Of a stretch of 33,394 nucleotides of DNA, positions 14,913-24,181 are shown in pieces. This DNA comes from Porticoccaceae bacterium (lineage in GTDB: Bacteria; Pseudomonadota; Gammaproteobacteria; Pseudomonadales; Porticoccaceae). The stretch is from contig DUBX01000009.1 in assembly GCA_012960115.1 (NCBI GenBank), positions 1,089 through 34,482 of the forward strand, given 5' to 3'. Position 1 is the stretch's first letter; each line of letters begins with the position of its first letter. The notes beneath the pieces were generated by a model. That model had not been told where the DNA came from. It searched no databases and worked only from the letters and a program-made list of their open reading frames with translations. Position numbers and translations under genes: made by a program.

Positions 14913-16688
14913 TCAGTGATTAGCGGCTGCCTTAGTGCCGCTGGGAATGCGTATGTTGTCGACCAACCCTTGCACCGATAGCGGCGGTTTGGCGGTTAGA
15001 CGACTAACACTTATTGCGATGGCAAAGTTTAATACCATGCCAATAGTACCAATGCCCTCTGGTGAAATACCCCATAGCCAATGCTCTGCGCTGTTAAGTT
15101 CCGGCGCGACAAACTTAAAGTAGGCAATATAGGTAAAGGTAAACACCAAGCCGACTAACATGCCTAAAATGGCACCTTCTTTGTTGGCACGCTTGGAGAA
15201 AATACCCAACAGTAAAGCGGGGAACAGGGACGCAGCGGCTAGCCCAAAGGCAAAGGCTACGACTTGAGCCACAAAGGCCGGTGGGTAGATACCAAATAGT
15301 CCAGCAATACAGACCGCCACAGCAGCAGCGATACGAGCATAGAGTAATTCTTGTTTCTCCGTTATTTTAGGTAGCAGTGTTTTCTTCAAGAGATCATGAG
15401 AGATTGCACTGGAGATGACCAATAACAACCCTGCCGCAGTAGAGAGCGCCGCAGCTACGCCACCGGCGGCGACTAAGGCGATCACCCAGGCAGGCAGACC
15501 TGCAATCTCGGGATTGGCCAGTACCATAATGTCACGGTCAATATACACCTCGTTGGCCGAATCCGTGGGATGATTGCTTAATAGCCGCTCACCGTGGACT
15601 CCGGTGTTGCCGTCAAACGATGGTTTGGTTGGAGAGAGTGCGGCGCCCGCACCGTATTGCATGATCCCATCATCATTTTTGTCTTGCCAGGCGATCAATC
15701 CAGTGTCCTCCCAGTTGCCAAACCATTCCGGTGCGTCGGCATAAGGAGTGTTGTGTACTGTGTCGACCAGATTTAAGCGCGCAAAAGACGCTACAGCAGG
15801 CGCTGTTGTATACAAAATGGCGATGAAGACCAAAGCGTAGCCAGCTGAAAGACGCGCATCAGACACCTTAGGCACGGTAAAAAACCGTACCAGTACATGG
15901 GGTAAACCAGCAGTGCCAAACATGAGTGCAGCAGTGATAGCAAAGACATCAATGGTTGATTTACTGCCCTCGGTATAGGCGCTAAAGCCTAAGTCTAAGA
16001 GTACGGTGTCGAGTTTTTGTAATACCGACAGCCCAGCACCATCATTGACTTCAGAACCAAAACCCAATTGTGGGATAGGGTTGTCTGTGATCATGATCGA
16101 GATAAATATGGCTGGTACCATGTAGGCAAAAATGAGCACGCAGTATTGGGCAACCTGGGTATAGGTGATGCCTTTCATACCGCCGAGTACGGCGTACATA
16201 AATACTACTGCCATACCGATGATCACACCGGTACTGACGTCGACTTCTAAAAAGCGAGAAAAAACAATACCGACGCCGCGCATTTGACCAGCAACATAGG
16301 TAAATGAAACGAAGATCAGGCAGACGACAGCAACGATTCGTGCGGCTCTAGAGTAATAACGCTCACCAATAAAGTCAGGGACTGTAAATCGGCCAAACTT
16401 GCGTAGATAGGGCGCTAATAAAAAAGCCAGTAAGACATAACCACCGGTCCAACCAAGCAGGTAGACAGAGCCATCTCTGCCAATAAAAGAAATGATGCCT
16501 GCCATAGAGATAAATGATGCAGCGCTCATCCAGTCAGCTGCGGTAGCCATACCATTGACCACCGGGTGAACACCGCCGCCGGCAACGTAAAAATCTTTGG
16601 TAGAGCTGGCGCGAGACCAGATGGCGATACCAATATAGAGGGCGAAGGATAATCCAACAAAGAGATAAGTCAGCATTTGTGTGCTCAT
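14913..16688 (-). CDS. Sodium:solute symporter (SSS family, acetate/ActP-like)
   Basis: A 591-residue inner-membrane symporter with about 13 predicted hydrophobic helices. Helix 1 starts near residue 7, and GGVHPVVNGMATAADWMSAASFISMAG is the conserved SSS region of helices 1-2. A hydrophilic loop of about 90 residues (near 310-400, with ADAPEWFGNWEDTG) is typical of the symporter subgroup that pairs with DUF4212 proteins. It would import acetate or another short organic acid with Na+. The gene starts in an ATGA overlap with the real end of the DUF4212 gene, so the two were made as a coupled pair. It ends at the shared terminator. The exact solute is uncertain. Confidence 0.9.
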   Translation of the reverse strand: MSTQMLTYLFVGLSFALYIGIAIWSRASSTKDFYVAGGGVHPVVNGMATAADWMSAASFISMAGIISFIGRDGSVYLLGWTGGYVLLAFLLAPYLRKFGRFTVPDFIGERYYSRAARIVAVVCLIFVSFTYVAGQMRGVGIVFSRFLEVDVSTGVIIGMAVVFMYAVLGGMKGITYTQVAQYCVLIFAYMVPAIFISIMITDNPIPQLGFGSEVNDGAGLSVLQKLDTVLLDLGFSAYTEGSKSTIDVFAITAALMFGTAGLPHVLVRFFTVPKVSDARLSAGYALVFIAILYTTAPAVASFARLNLVDTVHNTPYADAPEWFGNWEDTGLIAWQDKNDDGIMQYGAGAALSPTKPSFDGNTGVHGERLLSNHPTDSANEVYIDRDIMVLANPEIAGLPAWVIALVAAGGVAAALSTAAGLLLVISSAISHDLLKKTLLPKITEKQELLYARIAAAVAVCIAGLFGIYPPAFVAQVVAFAFGLAAASLFPALLLGIFSKRANKEGAILGMLVGLVFTFTYIAYFKFVAPELNSAEHWLWGISPEGIGTIGMVLNFAIAISVSRLTAKPPLSVQGLVDNIRIPSGTKAAANH

Positions 16689-16955
16689 ACTTCGTCCTCA
16701 TCATCGGAAACACCAAATTGACGGTCAATAATCTTCATTCGCCAGGCGTAAATAAAGATGAGAGCCACAGATAGCACCTTGCTGCGCGAACCAGAAACCA
16801 AGCTTAAAGCCGAAGAGCGAAAATTGGTCTAGCCAGTCGACCAGAATAATGCCGCAACCAAAAGAGACGACAAACCAGACCACAAGTAGTTTAGAGAGCA
16901 GACTGATATTTGCTCGCCAATACGCATTATTATTATCGCCAGGGGTGGTCTTCAT
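16685..16955 (-). pseudogene. DUF4212 symporter partner subunit, one frameshift
   Basis: The DUF4212 partner of the symporter. From ATG 16955 it encodes AYWRANISLLSKLLVVWFVVSFG, one transmembrane helix, then FGFKLGFWFAQQGAI, and then leaves frame. The expected second helix and tail (VALIFIYAWRMKIIDRQFGV, then SDDEDEV and stop) are present in the next frame from 16768 and end at the ATGA overlapping the symporter start. Removing one T at 16769 gives 89 residues, a normal length. As written, the protein stops at 76 residues with the second helix scrambled. It may be a sequencing error or a real lesion; the intact reading of both halves suggests a recent or artefactual event. Confidence 0.85.
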
Positions 16956-16990
16956 TTCTTAGTCCTATTAATGAGTGGGGTGACGTGCCT

Positions 16991-18718
16991 TTAATCGGGA
17001 TAAAGTGATTGTAGCGCGTTACCTGATTTGTTTTTTGACGCTGATTCACGACTAAAGTCCGATTCTTTTTTTAGGCTTGCAAGCAATAACATCACGTCCA
17101 GCGTTGGGGATGGAGTCCCATTGTCTTGATAGAGCTGTTGGTCAAGTTGAACAAAGAGTTGGCTAATATTGGGATTCTCCAAGAGATCTCCGAGACCTTT
17201 TAGGGTGCTTGGTGGGTTGTCGGCAAACAGGGTTTGGCCCCAACGCAAAATAGCATCTCTCATTGCCATGAGGTTTTCATCTTTAGCCTCAGATTCAATA
17301 GCTCGCAGTTGTTGCTTAAGGTTGAGTCGAGCAGAATCAGAGGATAACGAAGCCTGTTGTGAGCGTGCAGCTAAAGTCTCACGTTTGCGACCCATTAATA
17401 GCACAACAATCAAGGTCATTAGTAAGGCGTTGAGGCCCAAAGATAGGTTCGTCATGAAAGATACTTTAGGTTTTAAAGCATCGGCGGCTAAAGTAGTCAT
17501 TGCATCATTGGTCACCTGCATGACATTGTTGTCATTTGCGGCTACATCGATATTTTCGCTTGGACTAACTTGCAAAGTTATTGATGGTAGAGACGCCATT
17601 CGCCGCATATTGCTATTGGTATCCCACCAAGCCAGCTGGACCGCAGGTAAAGTGATTTCTCCAGACTTGTTGGGGACCAAAGCCAGCGATTCGATGCGTG
17701 TTGCGGTCAATCCGTTGGTGGTGACTATTTCATCTAATTGAGGCTGATCCGGGTAACCGCGATAATTATTCCCTTGGGGCTCTTGTAGAGGGGTAATCTG
17801 AGCGGCACTAAGCCCCTCGGCGCGTATTGTAATGGTACGTGTAACGGGCTCACCCACGGTAACTGAGTCAATGTCGCCACTCCATCTTTGCTCCATTGTC
17901 ACCGAGGTGCTTGGCATCCATCCATCGATACTTGCTTGAGAGGGGCGAGCGGTTACCTCTAGGGATTTTGGCTCAGTATCCCGAATAATCTGGTTACCCC
18001 GATTATTGAAAAACCCAAATTGACTGCGATTATTTACCTCATAAGCGCCGAAACGTAAACTGGGGATGATTAATGTGCCTTCTGATTGAGGGAAAATGGC
18101 ATATTTGACCTCCAGCACGAGATAGTTTCTACCGTTAATAACCTTTTGATACTGAGTGTCTCCTAGCCTATGTAAAACGGCCTTATCGATCGCTAGCTCG
18201 GACAGAGCAAAGTCCCGTAGTTGGACTGAGGTATACAGCCGGTGCGTCAAAATGACCTGTTGCCCAACGTAGGGGGTGTTTGTGTCAACGGCGGTTTCGG
18301 TGTAAATCGGTTGAGTTCCAGGGTTGGCGCTAGAGTTGCTAGGAGCGGCGCGAACCCGCAATTCTATCGCATTACTCACCTCTTTCTTGAACGTTAGTGA
18401 GGGTATTAGTAGTATTCCTGCTCTCTTTGGACGTAGCTCTAAGGTCCAAGCTGTGTATGACTCAGTCTTTCCATTAACACTGGAGTAATTCTGTTGGCGA
18501 CTATTAGACAGCACCTCAAAGTCTTTGATAAGGGGCCCAAAATCAGGTTCGCCAGTAAACACTTGGCCGTCATAGCGTAGTTCAGCACGGAGGGTTTCAT
18601 TGCTGTCCAATACGGTTCGATCAACCTTCGCAGTGAGTGCAGCATAACTATTTGAAGCGGCCATAGCCGCCAGGCAGAGGGTTAATATGATTAATAATCG
18701 TCTTAAATTAAAGTCCAT
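16991..18718 (-). CDS. batD: BatD-like oxygen-tolerance/envelope protein
   Basis: A 575-residue exported protein. It begins with a signal peptide (RRLLIILTLCLAAMAASNSYA), followed by beta-rich repeats: an LRAELRYDG start, then RPKRAGILLIPSL and a later SGEITLPAVQLAWWD. A single membrane helix near residue 435 (LSLGLNALLMTLIVVLLMG) anchors it, leaving a cytoplasmic tail. BatD proteins work with the VWA proteins BatA and BatB and a MoxR ATPase; their molecular job is unsettled, with links to oxidative and envelope stress. It is the last gene of the six-gene operon and starts directly after the stop of batB. The length is normal for the family. Confidence 0.88.
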   Translation of the reverse strand: MDFNLRRLLIILTLCLAAMAASNSYAALTAKVDRTVLDSNETLRAELRYDGQVFTGEPDFGPLIKDFEVLSNSRQQNYSSVNGKTESYTAWTLELRPKRAGILLIPSLTFKKEVSNAIELRVRAAPSNSSANPGTQPIYTETAVDTNTPYVGQQVILTHRLYTSVQLRDFALSELAIDKAVLHRLGDTQYQKVINGRNYLVLEVKYAIFPQSEGTLIIPSLRFGAYEVNNRSQFGFFNNRGNQIIRDTEPKSLEVTARPSQASIDGWMPSTSVTMEQRWSGDIDSVTVGEPVTRTITIRAEGLSAAQITPLQEPQGNNYRGYPDQPQLDEIVTTNGLTATRIESLALVPNKSGEITLPAVQLAWWDTNSNMRRMASLPSITLQVSPSENIDVAANDNNVMQVTNDAMTTLAADALKPKVSFMTNLSLGLNALLMTLIVVLLMGRKRETLAARSQQASLSSDSARLNLKQQLRAIESEAKDENLMAMRDAILRWGQTLFADNPPSTLKGLGDLLENPNISQLFVQLDQQLYQDNGTPSPTLDVMLLLASLKKESDFSRESASKNKSGNALQSLYPD

Positions 18719-20512
18719 TTACCAGCGCTCTTGGTCAGGTGGTGATCGTTGTTGTTTTCTCTGTTGCGATTCATAGCGAAACTTGGCTCGCAGTAAACCG
18801 CCGGGATCGTCAGGTATACGACGCAGCATGGCGTCAATTTCTCGCTGTTCTTGTTTTTTCTCTTCGGTCATTTCAACCTCAGACGTTTGGCGTTCGGCCT
18901 GCTGTTCTGATTCATTTTGTTTCTTTTCGCTTTCTTGTTGTTCTTTCTTCTCAGATTCCTCCTCAGATTCCTCCTCAGGGGTTGCTGGCTCGTCTTGTTG
19001 TTCAAAATTTTGTTCTGGGAGTTGCTGCTCGCTTGGGTCACCATTCTTATCAGACTGCTCAGAGTCCTGCTCTTGCTGCTGTTCTGAGGACTCCTGATCT
19101 TGCTCTTGTTTCAGTATTTCTAGGAGATCGCGATTAAAAATTGCATCTTCTAATTCAGGTTCTAACTCTAAGGCCCGCTCATAGGCCTCTATAGCGCTGT
19201 CAAAATCACCAGACTTCGCTAGCGCATTGCCACTATTGTAGAGGCCATTCGCTGTCTCATCGGTCAAGAATGCTTGAGCGGCTGCCTCGTAATCAGAAGC
19301 TTTGAAGGCGGCACTGCCGCGCCACTGAGGATTTGTAAACAAAGACTTTGCCCGCTCAGCATCGCCTAGTTCAAGAGCCTCTGCGCCCTGTTGATCGCCG
19401 GTCGCCCAAAGGTCTTGCCATTCAAGAGCCTCTACTGAATTAGATTGAAATAGCAGAGGTGCCAACAGCAAAACAACCACAACACCTTTTCTAAACGTTA
19501 GCAGTAAAATTGGTATTAAAAGCAATGCTAGCAAGTATCCGCGATCGTCCCAGAGGTCAAATGATCGGTCAGTTTGTTGTGTGGAATCGCCAAACAATGA
19601 CTCCATTGCCGCCAACAAATTATCAATATCACGGTCATCGTTGCTAATAGTTTGATAGTTACCATTGTTGGCGCTAGCAAGACGTCGCAAATCACTAATG
19701 TTGAGTTTTGGAATAATCACATTGCCACTGCGCGAGTCTTTAACAAAACCGCCAGACCCTAAAGGAATAGGTGCGCCGTTTTCTGTTCCTACCCCTAAAA
19801 TCGACAGCCGGTATTCGCCTTTATCCTTAATGATGGATGTAATTTCAGAAATGGCAGAAGGGTCAATACCATCTGTAATCAATAATATATCAGCTTGTTG
19901 ATAGCCACCACTGGCTGCTAAATTAACGGCGACCTGAATAGCATCTTCTGCGTTACTTCCATACTGGGGTAGCAACCCAGGATGCAATACGGGCACCAAA
20001 CTGACAATTGTATTGCTATCCTCGGTGAGCGGTGAAACGGTGTGAGCGTCGCCACCATAGACCACAAGGCCGCTGACACCTTCAGTACGTCGTTTTAAAA
20101 TATCGATTAGTTTGTATCGCCCTCGTACCAATCGGCTGGGTGCAAGATCAGCAGCAAGCATCGATGGGGATAGATCAAAAACAGTAATTAGCGCGCTATC
20201 TTGCCTGTGCACAGGCTGAGGCAGTTGCTGCCATGTGGGCCCGGCAAGACTAGCAAGACAAATAATCCAGGCAAGCGTCAAGGCGGTAACTAAGGATTTA
20301 GTGCTGAGGCAGTCACTTGGCGCTTTGCCTTGCATCAAAAAGGGCAGTAACTCGGGGTTAATAATGCTTGTCCAGTTGCCCGCATGATGCTTGTGCCAGC
20401 TATAAAAACCAATAATGAGAGCCACGGGAACTAAGCCCAAAAACCACCAAGGTCGCAAGAAATGGAAGACCTGCCATGCGTTAAGAGCACTATCTAGAGT
20501 TAGATCAAACAA
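18719..20512 (-). CDS. batB: BatB-BatC fusion: VWA domain plus TPR and acidic tail
   Basis: About 597 residues. It begins with membrane helices (FLRPWWFLGLVPVALIIGF), then a VWA domain with the metal-site motif DLSPS near residue 113 and TDGID further on. Another membrane helix pair is near 325-360 (LLALLLIPILLL). After that come TPR repeats (NSGNALAKSGDFDSAIEAYE) and a tail of about 130 residues very rich in Q, E, S and K. Separate BatB and BatC proteins in other bacteria correspond to the two halves. I chose TTG 20512, which has GAAGGGG upstream and overlaps the batA stop (TTGTTTGA); an earlier in-frame TTG at 20548 is also open. It would act at the inner membrane facing the periplasm with BatA and BatD. 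Confidence 0.88.
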   Translation of the reverse strand: MFDLTLDSALNAWQVFHFLRPWWFLGLVPVALIIGFYSWHKHHAGNWTSIINPELLPFLMQGKAPSDCLSTKSLVTALTLAWIICLASLAGPTWQQLPQPVHRQDSALITVFDLSPSMLAADLAPSRLVRGRYKLIDILKRRTEGVSGLVVYGGDAHTVSPLTEDSNTIVSLVPVLHPGLLPQYGSNAEDAIQVAVNLAASGGYQQADILLITDGIDPSAISEITSIIKDKGEYRLSILGVGTENGAPIPLGSGGFVKDSRSGNVIIPKLNISDLRRLASANNGNYQTISNDDRDIDNLLAAMESLFGDSTQQTDRSFDLWDDRGYLLALLLIPILLLTFRKGVVVVLLLAPLLFQSNSVEALEWQDLWATGDQQGAEALELGDAERAKSLFTNPQWRGSAAFKASDYEAAAQAFLTDETANGLYNSGNALAKSGDFDSAIEAYERALELEPELEDAIFNRDLLEILKQEQDQESSEQQQEQDSEQSDKNGDPSEQQLPEQNFEQQDEPATPEEESEEESEKKEQQESEKKQNESEQQAERQTSEVEMTEEKKQEQREIDAMLRRIPDDPGGLLRAKFRYESQQRKQQRSPPDQERW

Positions 20513-21497
20513 GTGAACCCCTTCGGCTGCGAGCTGCCGCAATGGCAAGGCTTAAGACAAAACTAAACCCTAGGGGCCAATGGAACAGCGATGATATAGG
20601 CCGAATTGTTTCTGCGTCCTGTTCGATGGGCTCTAACTGATTAAGTTGTTCATAGATGCCAGTCAGTTCTTCAGGGTCTCTGGCTCTAAAATAAATGCCA
20701 CCTGTGGCGGTAGCTATTTCTGTCAGCGTTTTTTCGTCTAAGTCAGCGCTTGGGTTAACGACATTTCGACCAAACAGGCCGCGAGATTCTTGACGCTCTG
20801 CGCCTATGCCGATGGTATAGATTTTCACTTGAGCTCGACGTGCTAGGTCAGAGGCCTCTGTTGGGTTGAGTTCACCGGCGTTACTAGAGCCGTCGGTCAT
20901 TAAAATGAGAACTCGGTGATCTTTGGGCCGATCTTGTAGTCGTTTAACCCCTAGGCCGATTGCATCGCCGATAGCTGTTCCGTTGCCAGCAAAACCAATT
21001 TGTGCTTCTAATAGGAGTGTATGCATGGTCTCGCGGTCAAAGGTTAGCGGCGTTTGTAGGTAGGCTTTTTCACCAAATAGGATAAGTCCTAGCCGATCTC
21101 CGGCACGCTTAACAACAAAGTCTCCAACTACCGCTTTCACCGCAACCAATCGATTGACTTGCTTCCCACCAATGACCATATCATCTCTCTCCATACTGCC
21201 GGAAATATCTACAGCAATAAGGATGTCACGCCCATTGGCAGGCAGCGCTACTGGTTCGCCAACATACACTGGTTGAGCTACGGCCAGCAGAGTACACAGC
21301 CAGCAGCCGGTGAGTAAAAAGAGCAGTACGCGGTTGTACCAAGTAGTTGCTTTCAAGGATCCCTGATCACCCGCAGCGGCGGCCAATAGGGGGGCGCGCA
21401 AGGCCTGTATTTTTGTCTCTGAGGGTTTCCGTAACCATCGATAAACAAAAGGTAGTGGAGCCAGCGCAAGCGCCCAAGGCCAGACTAAACTCAACAT
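20505..21497 (-). CDS. batA: BatA-like VWA-domain membrane protein
   Basis: A 330-residue membrane protein. It has N-terminal helices (residues 3-22 and about 56-75), then a VWA domain with the metal-binding DISGS at residues 97-101 and LMTDGSSNAG near 205, and a C-terminal helix (WPLGFSFVLSLAIAAA). This is the standard BatA plan. Its ATG lies 7 bp inside the end of the DUF4381 gene and its stop overlaps the batB start, so translation is coupled through the operon. The VWA metal site suggests protein binding controlled by Mg2+, with the MoxR ATPase as likely activator; the substrate of the complex is not known. Confidence 0.9.
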   Translation of the reverse strand: MLSLVWPWALALAPLPFVYRWLRKPSETKIQALRAPLLAAAAGDQGSLKATTWYNRVLLFLLTGCWLCTLLAVAQPVYVGEPVALPANGRDILIAVDISGSMERDDMVIGGKQVNRLVAVKAVVGDFVVKRAGDRLGLILFGEKAYLQTPLTFDRETMHTLLLEAQIGFAGNGTAIGDAIGLGVKRLQDRPKDHRVLILMTDGSSNAGELNPTEASDLARRAQVKIYTIGIGAERQESRGLFGRNVVNPSADLDEKTLTEIATATGGIYFRARDPEELTGIYEQLNQLEPIEQDAETIRPISSLFHWPLGFSFVLSLAIAAARSRRGSLV

Positions 21498-22000
21498 TGG
21501 CTCTGCGCCTCAAGTTTGTCCTCAGGATAATGATGCTTAACCCAATGTTGGCTGCTGTCAAAGAGGTTATCTATGATCAGAACTCTATTATAATCGTCTG
21601 AGGTCTTTCCGTAGAGCAGGATATCAATATTATCGGGTAGTAATTCAAACAGGGGTTTGTCACAGCTGCGTTGCAAAAATGCCACAAAGGCATTGAACTC
21701 GAGGCTACTAAAGAACTGGCTAGGGTAGGCGCTATTCACGGCCTGCTTCAGTATTTCAAAAACCATGACCAGTTTTTGGTCATTGGTAAAGCTGAGTTCG
21801 TTATTAAGTAAAACCAGCTTTTGAACCGCCTGACGACGGTATAGATTGGCACGCCAGCGTTGCACAGCTTTACTAACAAGCCAGATAGCGAAGGCAAGAC
21901 AAAAAACAATAAGTACCCACCAGCCGGGAGCCAGTGGCCACCATGAGATGGGTTCGGGTAGGTGGATATCGCGAAGTTGTGCTAACGGATCGTTTTCCAT
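21491..22000 (-). CDS. DUF4381 family membrane protein
   Basis: A 169-residue protein with a short N-terminus (PLAQLRDIHLPEPISWWPLAPGW), one membrane helix (WWVLIVFCLAFAIWLV, about residues 26-42) and a cytoplasmic part of basic and helical sequence (RWRANLYRRQAVQKL). This matches DUF4381 proteins found between DUF58 and BatA genes in gammaproteobacterial Bat operons. It starts 3 bp after the DUF58 stop and overlaps batA by 7 bp. No catalytic motif is visible; it probably has a structural or adaptor role in the membrane complex. Confidence 0.85.
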   Translation of the reverse strand: MENDPLAQLRDIHLPEPISWWPLAPGWWVLIVFCLAFAIWLVSKAVQRWRANLYRRQAVQKLVLLNNELSFTNDQKLVMVFEILKQAVNSAYPSQFFSSLEFNAFVAFLQRSCDKPLFELLPDNIDILLYGKTSDDYNRVLIIDNLFDSSQHWVKHHYPEDKLEAQSQC

Positions 22001-22003
22001 AAG

Positions 22004-22966
22004 TTATTTACCGCGCGCTTGGGTACGACGCTTACCATAAGCTCTGCGTAATACGCTCATGACATTATCAGATGTATTAAAAGGCAGTAGACCGGCAGAG
22101 AGCTTTTCGCTCATTTTACGTAACCGTAATCTTCGCTCAGCATAAGCTAGCTGAAAACGTTCTCGCAATTGTTTATTGCTGGTGTCTAGCAGGGTCTGCC
22201 GCTGGCCATCACTGACCGCATAGAGAGAGGGCGGCGGTAACTGCTGTTCTATATCATCAAATACTTGGCAAAAGTTGAGGTTGCCGTGCCTGGCTAGCTC
22301 AAACACATGACGCTCGCAGTCGTCATTAAGGTCATGAAAGTCGCTAACGATAAAAATGGTACTACCTGGCAGTACAAAGCGGCGAGCCTCTTCAAGGATC
22401 TCAGCCAAACTGTAGAGGTCGGGTTGCGGGCCTTCGGTTTGCTGGATATCCAATAGTTTTGCGCTGTATTCTTGAAGTCCATGTATAAACTGCAGTACTG
22501 CATGATGGCTGCGTCTAGCTTTGACATCCATCTGTTGTTGTTGGCCAAAGATCAAACCACCGGCACGATCATTCGCCGCTAGGCCAGCCCACGCAAGCGC
22601 GGCTGATATTTCGCAGGCCACAACTGATTTAAGCCGTTGACTGCCAAAAAACATAGAGCTCCGTAAGTCGCTGATGACCAGAATGGGTCGCTCTCGCTCT
22701 TCGCTAAATATCTTTGTGTGTGGCACTTCTGTGCGTGCGGTAACCCGCCAGTCGATACTGCGAACATCATCCCCCGGCTGATAAATACGCACTTGATCAA
22801 AGTCCATGCCGCGCCCCCGAAATCGCGATTTATGACCACCAGCCAGCATTTGACGCGCTTGGATTTTGGGGAATCCAGTCAGTTCTCTCGCGCCATAACG
22901 TAGCCTAATCATCTCAGATAAGCTGGCGGTGGCGGGATGCTCTTGGTCGTTATCGATCACACTCAT
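22004..22966 (-). CDS. DUF58 domain protein of the Bat/MoxR system
   Basis: A 320-residue soluble protein with the conserved DUF58 core: RGRGMDFDQVRIYQPGDDVRSIDWRV near residues 50-75, followed by a VWA-like fold (PILVISDLRSSM, where DLRSS stands for the metal motif, and FIVSDFHDL). DUF58 proteins nearly always neighbour MoxR ATPases and are thought to be their partners or substrates. It is 11 bp after moxR and 3 bp before the DUF4381 gene. The ATG at 22966 is the only good start. Family assignment is firm; molecular function is unknown. Confidence 0.9.
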   Translation of the reverse strand: MSVIDNDQEHPATASLSEMIRLRYGARELTGFPKIQARQMLAGGHKSRFRGRGMDFDQVRIYQPGDDVRSIDWRVTARTEVPHTKIFSEERERPILVISDLRSSMFFGSQRLKSVVACEISAALAWAGLAANDRAGGLIFGQQQQMDVKARRSHHAVLQFIHGLQEYSAKLLDIQQTEGPQPDLYSLAEILEEARRFVLPGSTIFIVSDFHDLNDDCERHVFELARHGNLNFCQVFDDIEQQLPPPSLYAVSDGQRQTLLDTSNKQLRERFQLAYAERRLRLRKMSEKLSAGLLPFNTSDNVMSVLRRAYGKRRTQARGK

Positions 22967-22977
22967 AAGGTTGGGTC

Positions 22978-23931
22978 TTATGCCGAGGGCACAGTCTCTA
23001 GTAACTTGTCGATAACCTGGTTGGAGTTAATACCACCGGCTTCAGCTTCAAAGCTAAGAATTAGACGATGCCTAAGCACATCATGGGCCACCGCGCGTAT
23101 ATCGTCTGGCGTAACAAAGTCGCGTCCTTCCATCCAAGCAAGGGCTCGACTGCACTTATCTAGGGCAATCGTCGCTCTCGGGCTGGCACCGTAATCTAGC
23201 CATTGACCTAGCTCACCGCTGTAAGCTGTTGAGTTGCGAGTGGCAAGAATTAGTTGCACCAAATACTCCTCTACAGCTTCAGACATGTGAATTTTATTAA
23301 CCTGTTTGCGCGCATCAAAGAGGCTCTTTTGTGTTAGCGACTCAACTTTGGTTGTCGGTTCATTGAGCGCTTCTTGACGAGACAGTGCCAAGATTGCTCT
23401 TTCGGCTTCAGGTGCAGGGTAGTCCACTAGCACATGCATTAAGAACCGGTCCATCTGAGCTTCGGGTAGCGGGTAGGTGCCTTCCTGCTCAATGGGATTT
23501 TGCGTCGCCATCACTAAAAACAATTCGGGCAGAGGATAGGTGTTTTTACCCACCGATATTTGACGCTCTGCCATAGCTTCTAGAAGTGCCGATTGCACCT
23601 TAGCGGGTGCCCTGTTGATTTCATCTGCCAACACTAGGTTATGGAATAGTGGCCCGGCTTGAAATTCAAAGGTACCTTTTTGAGGGCGGTAGATGTCGCT
23701 CCCTGTAATGTCAGCGGGAAGTAAATCAGGCGTAAACTGGACCCGATGAAAGTCCGCTTCCATGCCTTCGGATAGAGTCTTGATGGCTTTGGTTTTTGCC
23801 AGACCTGGGGCTCCTTCGACCAGCAAATGTCCGTCGGCGAGGAGGGCAATCATCAATCGTTCTACGAGATGCTCTTGGCCGACGATCTTACTTGCTAGCC
23901 ATTCTTTGAGTCGGTCAATATCTTGTTGCAC
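22978..23931 (-). CDS. moxR: MoxR-family AAA+ ATPase
   Basis: A 317-residue AAA+ ATPase. Walker A is GAPGLAKT (residues 40-47), Walker B is LVLADEINRAP (about 100-110), and sensor 1 lies in LVMATQNPIEQEGTYPLPEAQMDRF. The C-terminal lid contains GASPRATIALDKCSRALA. These are all MoxR hallmarks. MoxR proteins act as chaperone-like activators of neighbouring VWA proteins. The start is GTG at 23931 with GAGG seven bases upstream. It is the first gene of the moxR-DUF58-DUF4381-batA-batB-batD operon; the promoter must lie in the 235-bp gap shared with the divergent glutamate dehydrogenase gene, where I see no clear operator. Confidence 0.93.
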   Translation of the reverse strand: MQQDIDRLKEWLASKIVGQEHLVERLMIALLADGHLLVEGAPGLAKTKAIKTLSEGMEADFHRVQFTPDLLPADITGSDIYRPQKGTFEFQAGPLFHNLVLADEINRAPAKVQSALLEAMAERQISVGKNTYPLPELFLVMATQNPIEQEGTYPLPEAQMDRFLMHVLVDYPAPEAERAILALSRQEALNEPTTKVESLTQKSLFDARKQVNKIHMSEAVEEYLVQLILATRNSTAYSGELGQWLDYGASPRATIALDKCSRALAWMEGRDFVTPDDIRAVAHDVLRHRLILSFEAEAGGINSNQVIDKLLETVPSA

Positions 23932-24181
23932 AACTTACCTCTACTGTGTGGGTCTGACGTTTCTAGGGACGATGATTTTAATCGCTATACTGTCAACAAA
24001 CAAATACTGATGCAGTGATTTAGTCACTGTTTACATTCTGGCAACAAAACTGCAATTTAATGGATGAAAAAGCAACAATATTGATACACACCAAGATTGC
24101 TTTTTGTTACTTTAGATCAAAGTATTCAATGATGCCTAAGCTAAAGACTTTTAAAAACTAAAAAGGTTGCATAAATTTCTT

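Noticed and set aside
17169..17741. 190-codon open frame on the plus strand opposite batD
   Set aside because: It lies wholly antisense to a well-supported batD gene, has no recognisable domain and no ribosome site of note.
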